From the NCBI GenBank assembly GCA_014378125.1, contig JACMOG010000936.1, positions 1-8,078 of the forward strand: a DNA stretch of 8,078 nt, in the 5' to 3' direction. The notes below the pieces were generated by a model. The model did not search any database. It saw only the letters and a list, made by a program, of their open reading frames with translations, and was not told where the DNA came from. The stretch comes from Vitreoscilla sp. (lineage in GTDB: Bacteria > Pseudomonadota > Gammaproteobacteria > Burkholderiales > Burkholderiaceae). The translations under genes were made by a program, and so were the position numbers. Below are positions 1-5,045 of the stretch, piece by piece (positions within the stretch are counted from its first letter, which is position 1; the number at the start of each line of letters is the position of its first letter).

Positions 1-39
1 CAACACCGCCACGTGCACGATCGGCGCGGTGGAGTAGCT

Positions 40-1758
40 TCAGCTCTCGCGCTTGCGCGTGTACATGTGCTGGTCGGCGTGGCGCATCAGCGTCTCGACG
101 TCCTGGCCGTCCTCGGGGTACACGGCGATGCCGATGGCGGCGCCGAGCGCCGGCACCAGCGTGGCGCTGCCGGTGAGGAGCTCCAGCGGCTGGCGTAGCA
201 CCTCCTCCAGCGTGGCGCACACGCGTTCGGCGTCCTCGCGTTTGTCGACCGAGTCGAGCAGCACCAGGAACTCGTCGCCGGCGAAGCGTGCCACCAGGTC
301 GCCGGGGCGCACGGCCGCGGCCAGGCGTCGCGCGAGCTCCCGCAGCACGGCGTCGCCCACGTCGTGGCCGAACTCGTCGTTGATCATCTTGAAGTGGTTG
401 ATGTCGATGAACAGCACGCCGAACGGCCGCGGAACGCCGCGCCGGCGCTGCTGCACGATGCGATCCTCCGCGCGGCGTATCAGCGCCTCGCGGTTGGCCA
501 GGCCGGTGAGCGGGTCGGTGAGCAGCCGGCGCTGCATCTCGGCGAAGCTGCGCGCCAGGTCGCCCAGCTCGTCGTTGCGGGCGGAATCGGCCAGTGGCGT
601 GGTGCTGCCCTGGCCCACGCGGCGCGCGGCCGCCGCCAGCTCGCGCAACTCGCGCGTGACGGTGGCCAGCACCACCAGGCCGGTGAGCAGCACCACCACC
701 GCGGCCACCGCTGCCAGCAGCACGGTGCGGCGGAAGTTGTCGATGATGCCGTGCAGGAAGTCGTGGCGCGGCACGGCCACCATGATCAGCCAGTCGGGGC
801 CGGCCTCGTCGGTGAGGCGGGCGTAGCCCACCTGCACGGCCGAGCCGTCGGGCGCCGTGAACACGGTGGTGTGGGGCAGGGCGTCGCCGGCTGTGTCGGC
901 CAGCGCGCGCACGGCGGCGTAGGTCTGCGCCACCAGCGGGTCGGTGCTCTGCGCGGCGTTCAGGCGCACGGCGGTTCCGTCGGCGCGCGTCTGCACGTGC
1001 GCGCCGCGCGACACGCCGATCAGGTTGCCGTCCTTCTCCATCACCATCGCCACGCCGTTGCTGCTCAGCGCCAGGCGCTGCAGGAACGAGGTGACCTGGC
1101 GCAGCGAGATGTCGGTGGCCACCACGCCCTTGAAGGCGCCCGCGCGGTCGTTGACGCGGCGCGCGCGGGTGGCCACCAGCTCCTGCAGCTTGAAGTCGAT
1201 GTAGATCGACGTCCACGTCTGCAACGCGTTGGCGGCCCCGGCCTTGTACCAGGGGCGATCGCGCGGCTCGAAGATGCGCGTCTCCATGTCCGCCGCGCCC
1301 AGGTCGCCCGCGATGCCGCTGTAGTGATACAGGCTGCGCGGGCCCTCGCCGGTGGTGCGCAGGCGCAGCTCGGCGTCGTTCTCCGACGAGCGCCACAGGC
1401 CGATGAAGCGGCCCTGGCGGTCGCCGTAGTAGGCGTAGTTGTTGGGGTCGCGGTGTACCGACGTGGCCAGCCAGAAGCGCTGGCGCAGCGCGGGCAGGTC
1501 GTCGGAGATCGACTCGGGTGCGGCGATGCCCTTGGGAAACGCGAGTTCCAGCACCGCGGCCGAGCCCGACACGTGGCCCTCGACGGCCTGCTCGATGCGG
1601 TGCACCGTCTCCGTGAGCAGCTGGCCCGACAGGTTGTCCACAGCGTCGCGGCCGGCGGCATACGACAGCACGCCGATGACGATGGCCGTGCCCAGCACCA
1701 GCGCCAGGTAGGGCAGGGTCAGCAGGGCGCGCAGAGGCAGTCGGGAGAGTAGTTTCAT
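40..1758 (-). CDS. Membrane diguanylate cyclase: dCache sensor-HAMP-GGDEF (AGDEF variant)
   Basis: Predicted to make c-di-GMP from two GTP in response to a periplasmic signal. Residues here are numbered from the first ATG (minus-strand position 1785). An N-terminal membrane segment lies at about 18-40. A periplasmic double-Cache region spans about 45-345, with the family motif RDRPWYKAG at 175-183 and a conserved D in ATDISL near 225. A second membrane segment is at 352-375, a HAMP linker at about 375-420, and the GGDEF domain at about 420-580, opening with the usual DPLTGLANR. The active-site loop reads FAGDEF (501-506), an AGDEF variant. RPGD at 493-496 is a complete RxxD inhibitory site at the right spacing, suggesting product feedback. 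There is no EAL domain. I prefer the start at 1758 (MKLLSRLPLR) because a short basic stretch then leads directly into the membrane helix; ATG at 1785 is possible and neither has a clear Shine-Dalgarno. The ligand cannot be named: the amino-acid-binding Cache signature expects D two residues after WY, and here it is A. Confidence 0.93.
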   Translation of the reverse strand: MKLLSRLPLRALLTLPYLALVLGTAIVIGVLSYAAGRDAVDNLSGQLLTETVHRIEQAVEGHVSGSAAVLELAFPKGIAAPESISDDLPALRQRFWLATSVHRDPNNYAYYGDRQGRFIGLWRSSENDAELRLRTTGEGPRSLYHYSGIAGDLGAADMETRIFEPRDRPWYKAGAANALQTWTSIYIDFKLQELVATRARRVNDRAGAFKGVVATDISLRQVTSFLQRLALSSNGVAMVMEKDGNLIGVSRGAHVQTRADGTAVRLNAAQSTDPLVAQTYAAVRALADTAGDALPHTTVFTAPDGSAVQVGYARLTDEAGPDWLIMVAVPRHDFLHGIIDNFRRTVLLAAVAAVVVLLTGLVVLATVTRELRELAAAARRVGQGSTTPLADSARNDELGDLARSFAEMQRRLLTDPLTGLANREALIRRAEDRIVQQRRRGVPRPFGVLFIDINHFKMINDEFGHDVGDAVLRELARRLAAAVRPGDLVARFAGDEFLVLLDSVDKREDAERVCATLEEVLRQPLELLTGSATLVPALGAAIGIAVYPEDGQDVETLMRHADQHMYTRKRES

Positions 1759-1951
1759 CGCACAATGAGGAATCGTCGCGAGCATCGGCGCGCCGGTGCG
1801 CGAGCCGTCCCGCGACGCCGGCCCGGCCGCGATTGTGCCCGCAACCGGTGCCGCGGCCGCCGGCGGGCTCGCTTCCTGCTTCAGTCGATCAGCCCGAACT
1901 CTTCATCACCCACATCCGCATCGCGTCGTTCCGCGCTGAGGAAGGACGCCC
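1759..1951. other. Divergent intergenic region, diguanylate cyclase / peptidase
   Basis: About 190 bases separate two divergently transcribed genes, so promoters for both should lie here. The half nearest the cyclase is extremely G+C-rich. I see no convincing -35/-10 pair, RNA gene or repeat, and no small ORF with a good start. The only clear signal is the ribosome binding site at its right end. Confidence 0.5.
1938..1946 (+). promoter_or_regulatory. Strong Shine-Dalgarno of the peptidase gene
   Basis: GAGGAAGGA lies five bases before ATG at 1952. It fixes that ATG as the start over the in-frame internal Met 24. It is the best ribosome binding site in the window. Confidence 0.75.
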
Positions 1952-2737
1952 ATGGCCAGCGACGCTATTCCCATCCCGCAACCCGCGGCCAAGCCAGTGG
2001 AGGCGACTCCGACGCTGGCCATGGACCCGCTGCTGCTGGCCACCGTGCCCGTGTCCACCTTCGACGGCCACAAAGGCCTCACCAACGCGGCCGGCTTCTT
2101 CTTCGAGCGCGAGGATCGCCTCTACCTCGTCAGCAGCCGCCACGTCTTCATCGACGAGCCCAGCGAGCATCACCCGAGCCGCATCGAGCTCGAGCTGCAC
2201 ACCGACGGCAGCGACCTGGGCGCCTCCATCGGCCTGTCGATGCTGCTGTTCAAGGACGGCAAGGCCAACTGGCGCCAGGGTGAGGATCCGGGCGGCGAGA
2301 TCGACGTGGCCGTGCTGCGCATCGACCGCGCCGCGCTGCCGCCCAAGGCGGCCATCGCGGCGTTCACCGTGGCCGACCTGCAGTCCGCCGTCGACCCGCT
2401 GCGCATCGGCGAGCCCCTGCTGATCGCCGGCTTCCCGCTCGGCTTCCACGACGCGCTGCACCACCTGCCCGTGGTGCGCCAGGGCATCGTGGCGTCGCCC
2501 TACGGCTGGCGCTTCCAGGGCAAGGCGTGCTTCCTCACCGACGCGCGAGCCCACCGCGGCATCAGCGGGGCGCCCGTGGTGGTGCACACGCCGGGCCGCA
2601 CGCCCATGCCCTGGCGCCTGGCGGGCGTCCACTCGTCGCGGCTGGACATCGGCACGCGGGACCACGAGGCGGATGAGTCGCTGGGGCTCAACATGGCTTG
2701 GTATCCGGATATCTTGATGACGTTGACGGCCGAGTGA
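1952..2737 (+). CDS. Trypsin-like serine peptidase, apparently cytoplasmic
   Basis: A 261-residue chymotrypsin/trypsin-fold peptidase. The triad can be read directly: His64 in SSRHVF, Asp118 in EIDVAVLRID, and Ser205 in HRGISGAPV, where the usual GxSGGP has Ala in place of the second Gly. IAGFPLGFHD (158-167) matches the GYP/GFP strand common in bacterial trypsin_2 proteins. The N-terminus (MASDAIPIPQPAAKPVEATP) is Pro/Ala-rich with no hydrophobic core, so there is no signal peptide or membrane anchor. There is also no PDZ domain, so this is not DegP/HtrA. The protein is only about one peptidase domain long. The start is set by the strong ribosome binding site. It is divergent from the cyclase and followed after about 85 bases by the hipBA-fitAB cluster. 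The substrate is unknown. Stand-alone cytoplasmic trypsin-like proteases occur both as housekeeping proteins and as effectors in defence loci, and nothing here decides between them. Confidence 0.85.
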   Translation: MASDAIPIPQPAAKPVEATPTLAMDPLLLATVPVSTFDGHKGLTNAAGFFFEREDRLYLVSSRHVFIDEPSEHHPSRIELELHTDGSDLGASIGLSMLLFKDGKANWRQGEDPGGEIDVAVLRIDRAALPPKAAIAAFTVADLQSAVDPLRIGEPLLIAGFPLGFHDALHHLPVVRQGIVASPYGWRFQGKACFLTDARAHRGISGAPVVVHTPGRTPMPWRLAGVHSSRLDIGTRDHEADESLGLNMAWYPDILMTLTAE

Positions 2738-2739
2738 GC

Positions 2740-2771
2740 ATCACCGGATTGGATGGACTTGGGCCGGTGAT
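2740..2771. repeat. Inverted repeat with 8-base arms after the peptidase gene
   Basis: ATCACCGG (2740-2747) and CCGGTGAT (2764-2771) are perfect inverted copies around a 16-base loop, beginning three bases after the peptidase stop. It could be a weak terminator, but no T-run follows. It could also be part of the regulatory region of hipB, since a second palindrome starts three bases later. Confidence 0.55.
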
Positions 2772-2773
2772 CG

Positions 2774-2791
2774 TGCAAGTCAAAACTTGCA
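2774..2791. promoter_or_regulatory. Candidate HipB operator (7-base-arm palindrome)
   Basis: TGCAAGT (2774-2780) and ACTTGCA (2785-2791) are perfect inverted repeats separated by CAAA. The palindrome overlaps the proposed -35 box of hipB. This is what is expected of a symmetric site for a dimeric Xre/HipB repressor controlling its own operon. Only one clear copy is visible; E. coli hipBA has several. That HipB binds here is inference. Confidence 0.6.
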
Positions 2792-2815
2792 AAGGCCCTG
2801 AATTCGTCGTACTGT
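2787..2815 (+). promoter_or_regulatory. Putative sigma70-type promoter of hipB
   Basis: TTGCAA (2787-2792) and TACTGT (2810-2815) are separated by exactly 17 bases. Matches to consensus are 4/6 and 3/6, so it is weak on its own, but the overlap with the palindrome supports it. Transcription would begin at about 2822, next to ATG at 2823, implying a leaderless or nearly leaderless message. The upstream GTG at 2814 would then fall inside the promoter and could not be the start. Confidence 0.4.
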
Positions 2816-2822
2816 GCATGTT

Positions 2823-3128
2823 ATGACTGACACACGTCGACGCATCGGGCAATCCGACTTCGCTCCTTCAAGCGCTCTCCCTGCCGAGTTGAGTGTCCAG
2901 ATCGCTGCTCGGCGTGGCCAGTTGGGGCTCACGAAGAAGGGCTTGGCCGAGCGCGCGGGCAAGGTTCGCGAGGTCATCTACCGCATCGAGGAGGGGCAGG
3001 ACGTGAACGTGTCCTCCCTGGTGGACGTCCTGCGCGTGTTGGGGCTGAAGCTCGCACTGGTTCCTGCGGGCATTCCGAGCATGGAGGACGTCGCCAAGGT
3101 CTTCAACGAGGACGACGATGCTGCCTGA
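2823..3128 (+). CDS. hipB: HipB-type Xre/HTH antitoxin and autorepressor
   Basis: A small (101 aa) HTH_3 DNA-binding protein, expected to bind and restrain the following HipA kinase and repress the operon. The helix-turn-helix runs about residues 23-73: LSVQIAARRGQLGLTKKGLA, then ERAGKVREVIYRIEEG as recognition and capping helices, then VSSLVDVLRVLGLKLAL, the typical last helix of the HipB/Xre group. The tail ends in acidic EDDDAA. An in-frame GTG at 2814 would add three residues. I chose ATG 2823 because the GTG lies within the likely -10 element; no Shine-Dalgarno precedes either. The last 11 bases overlap hipA, so the two are translationally coupled. G+C content is lower than in the flanking genes (one hand-counted 60-base row gave 57%). 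Confidence 0.88.
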   Translation: MTDTRRRIGQSDFAPSSALPAELSVQIAARRGQLGLTKKGLAERAGKVREVIYRIEEGQDVNVSSLVDVLRVLGLKLALVPAGIPSMEDVAKVFNEDDDAA

Positions 3129-4353
3129 GAGGATCAGCCGACTCGACGTGTCCATCGGCAGCCGTCATGGCGCCGGGCAACTGCTCAAGACGTCCAACTA
3201 CGAATTTCGCTACGTCGACCCAGGCGCGCAGCAGCCGGCCGTGGCCCTTCTGATGCCCGCCACCAAGCAGTTGACATGGGGCGCCAGCGAGCTGTTCCCT
3301 CCGATGGACCAGAACCTTCCCGAGGGTGATCTGTTCATGCGAATCCGGGCGATGTTTCCCAAGCAGCAGACCACCGCCATGCACATGTTGGCGTTGATCG
3401 GCGACAACGGCATCGGCCGACTGGGCTATCGGCTGCCGGGCGCGGACGCGACGCCGGGGTCGGCGCCGATCACCAAGCATCAGCTGCTGAATATCACTTA
3501 CACGCCTCAGGTCTTCGACGAACTCGTGCGCGCCTACCTGAGCACGGGCGCGGGCATCGCCGGCATGCAGCCGAAGATCATGGTGCCCGAGGTGAGAACC
3601 GCCATCCCGATTCCCACCTTGATCGTGAAAGCCGGCAGCAATGTCTATCCCGGCCTGGCCGCCAACGAGTACGTGTGCCTGCGCGCCGCGAACCTGGCTG
3701 GCATCGTGACCTCGGTCTTCGACCTGTCGCACGATGGCCAACTGCTCGTGATCGAGCGTTTCGATACCTTGATCGCGCAAGACGGCTCTGTCGAACGCTT
3801 GGGCTTCGAGGACATCGCGGCACTCGCAGGCCTGCGCGTGCGCGACACGCTGTCCGATCGAAAGTACCAGGGCAGCTACCAGCGAGTGGTCGACCTGCTG
3901 AAGACGCTGCAACTGGAGCAGGCCGACCTCACGCGCTTCTTCGCGCAGCTCGCGCTCTCCATCATGGTGAGAAACGGCGACGCGCACCTGAAGAACTTCG
4001 GCGTGCTCTACCGCTCCTGGAGCGGGAAGTGGCTGGCGCCGTTGTTCGACGTCGTGACGACCTCGATCTACCGCTACACGCAGTACGCCGGCGGCCCCGA
4101 ACTCGAGGACAGGACGCTGGCGCTCAAGCTGTTCGCGGGCAAGGGCTACACGAAAGCGTATCCGACGACGGAGGAATTGCTCGTGTTCGGCGAGAAGGTC
4201 TGCGGCGTGCGCAACCCGCGTGCGATCCTGCTGCAGATTGCGGACGGGATGAGGAGGGCGCTGGCCGAGGCCGAAACGGATGACCGGATCGCACCCGAGC
4301 TGCTGGCGGAGATGCGCGAGGCATGGATGCCGGGCATGGCGTACGCGATCTGA
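3118..4353 (+). CDS. hipA: HipA-family serine/threonine kinase toxin
   Basis: A 411-residue HipA toxin, near the normal 410-440. In characterised members it phosphorylates an aminoacyl-tRNA synthetase (GltX for E. coli HipA), stalling translation and causing dormancy; the target here is unknown. The N-terminal subdomain covers about 1-105 and the kinase core about 145-400. Visible elements are the ATP-loop region GIAGMQPKIMV (146-156), the lysine in LIVKAG (K171), NEYVCLRAA (183-191), VIERFD (211-216), the catalytic loop RNGDAHLKNFG (D288, N293), and the metal-binding Asp in LFDVVT (D311). Catalytic residues look intact. The position aligning with the autophosphorylated Ser150 of E. coli HipA (S-x-A-G-x-Q-x-K) is Gly146, by memory alignment. 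The start ATG lies inside the hipB end, with GAGG at 3108-3111 six bases ahead. The gene ends in TGA directly followed, in the same frame, by the proposed fitA start. Confidence 0.92.
   Translation: MLPERISRLDVSIGSRHGAGQLLKTSNYEFRYVDPGAQQPAVALLMPATKQLTWGASELFPPMDQNLPEGDLFMRIRAMFPKQQTTAMHMLALIGDNGIGRLGYRLPGADATPGSAPITKHQLLNITYTPQVFDELVRAYLSTGAGIAGMQPKIMVPEVRTAIPIPTLIVKAGSNVYPGLAANEYVCLRAANLAGIVTSVFDLSHDGQLLVIERFDTLIAQDGSVERLGFEDIAALAGLRVRDTLSDRKYQGSYQRVVDLLKTLQLEQADLTRFFAQLALSIMVRNGDAHLKNFGVLYRSWSGKWLAPLFDVVTTSIYRYTQYAGGPELEDRTLALKLFAGKGYTKAYPTTEELLVFGEKVCGVRNPRAILLQIADGMRRALAEAETDDRIAPELLAEMREAWMPGMAYAI
4320..4331. repeat. Short palindrome in the hipA 3' end
   Basis: GGCAT (4320-4324) and ATGCC (4327-4331) are perfect inverted copies around GG. 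They lie about 22 bases before the fitA start inside hipA coding sequence. This is where a FitA/FitB operator would have to be if the fit module keeps its own promoter. A match this short could be chance. Confidence 0.25.
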
Positions 4354-4599
4354 TTGACAGTTCGCCACCTCTCCGAGGAAGTGCACCGCGCGCTTCGTGT
4401 CCGGGCAGCCCGGCACGGCCGAAGCATGGAGGCCGAGGTGCGCGAAATCCTCGAGTCCGCCATCAGTCCCAAAGGGAGTGTGAAACTCGGTTCGCTCTTG
4501 GCGGATATCGGACGCCAAGCCAGGCTGAGCGACGAAGAGTTCGCCGTGTTCGAGCAGGTTCGCGACAAGGCGCTACCGCGCGCGGCGAGCTTCGATTGA
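4354..4599 (+). CDS. fitA: FitA-type ribbon-helix-helix antitoxin (TTG start)
   Basis: An 81-residue antitoxin of the FitA/VapB class, close to the 78 aa of Neisseria FitA. The N-terminus TVRHL (2-6) is the DNA-contacting beta strand, followed by the two helices of the ribbon-helix-helix with the family signature RVRAARHGRSMEAEVREIL (15-33). The C-terminal part (about 40-81) should wrap around and block FitB. The frame is closed immediately upstream by the hipA stop codon, so the first possible start is TTG at 4354, with no gap after hipA. The next in-frame candidate is GTG 4381, which would remove the DNA-binding strand. Relatives usually carry two or three more residues before TVR, so this is the minimal version. 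Translation probably depends on ribosomes terminating at hipA. It overlaps fitB by four bases. Confidence 0.87.
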   Translation: MTVRHLSEEVHRALRVRAARHGRSMEAEVREILESAISPKGSVKLGSLLADIGRQARLSDEEFAVFEQVRDKALPRAASFD

Positions 4600-5015
4600 T
4601 CCTGGTCGACACCAATGTGATATCGGAGCCGCTGCGCGTCGCGCCGGATCCGCGCGTGATCGAGTGGATAGACGCCCAGGCCATGGAAACGCTGTTCCTC
4701 TCGGCCATCACGGTGGCGGAGCTGCGAGCGGCCGTCGCGCTCCTGCCTGCCGGAAGGCGGCGCTCGGCGCTTCACGACAACCTCGAGAAGCGCGTGCTGC
4801 CGCTCTTTGCGGGCCGAGTGCTTCCCTTCGAACTGTCCTGCACGCCCGCCTACGCGTCCCTGACGTCAGAAGCGCGTGCATCAGGCTCGGCGATTGCGAC
4901 GGCGGACGCCTATATCGCAGCCATCGCCCTCGCCAATGGTTTCTTCGTGGCGACCAGGGACACCGGCCCTTTCGAGGCCGCGAATGTAGCCGTCCTCAAT
5001 CCCTGGCAGGACTGA
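4596..5015 (+). CDS. fitB: FitB-type PIN-domain ribonuclease toxin (TTG start)
   Basis: A 139-residue PIN-domain toxin of the VapC/FitB group, expected to cleave RNA with Mg2+/Mn2+ when freed from FitA. Counted from TTG at 4596 it begins (M)ILVDTNVISEPL. The four acidic residues fall at D5, E42 (VAELR), D104 (ATADAYIAA) and D122 (ATRDTGPF). These are the positions of the Neisseria FitB active site, and the total length is also the same, so the toxin looks complete and this start is well supported. The TTG start overlaps the fitA stop as TTGA, the weak-codon version of the classic ATGA coupling. The longer open frame upstream to 4323 only reads through hipA and fitA out of frame. A 30-base gap leads to dusA. 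Confidence 0.92.
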   Translation: MILVDTNVISEPLRVAPDPRVIEWIDAQAMETLFLSAITVAELRAAVALLPAGRRRSALHDNLEKRVLPLFAGRVLPFELSCTPAYASLTSEARASGSAIATADAYIAAIALANGFFVATRDTGPFEAANVAVLNPWQD

Positions 5016-5018
5016 GTG

Positions 5019-5034
5019 CGGTGGACTCCCACCG
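5019..5034. terminator. Short GC hairpin between fitB and dusA
   Basis: CGGTGG (5019-5024) and CCACCG (5029-5034) form a perfect six-pair stem with loop ACTC, beginning four bases after the fitB stop. There is no T-run, only ATAATC, so it is at best a weak or Rho-assisted terminator. It might instead be a protein site or stabilise the toxin-antitoxin mRNA end. Confidence 0.4.
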
Positions 5035-5039
5035 ATAAT
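5034..5039 (+). promoter_or_regulatory. dusA: Possible -10 element of dusA
   Basis: GATAAT matches TATAAT at 5/6 and lies seven bases before the proposed dusA ATG at 5046. I see no convincing -35 within fitB at the right distance. If used, transcription would start at or next to the ATG. Confidence 0.25.
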
Positions 5040-5045
5040 CGCGAG

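Noticed and set aside
1..39. Possible start of another minus-strand gene after the cyclase
   Set aside because: There are too few bases to judge; only a GTG-containing open stretch is seen, with no motif or clear ribosome binding site.
364..1752. 462-codon plus-strand frame across the cyclase gene
   Set aside because: The Ala/His/Gln/Gly-rich composition and lack of motifs mark it as a shadow of the minus-strand Cache-GGDEF gene.
2814..2822. GTG start for hipB three codons upstream
   Set aside because: It falls in the likely -10 box, and the added residues (M)HV contribute nothing to the HTH domain; the ATG is preferred, though this is not certain.
3103..4518. 471-codon open frame antisense to hipA
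   Set aside because: It mirrors hipA and fitA codons and gives a His/Arg/Gln-rich product typical of GC-rich antisense frames, with no recognisable domain, whereas the plus strand has clear HipA motifs.
4323..4595. N-terminal extension of fitB from ATG 4323
   Set aside because: The extra 91 codons overlap hipA and fitA out of frame and look nothing like a PIN domain. TTG 4596 gives the exact FitB length and residue numbering.
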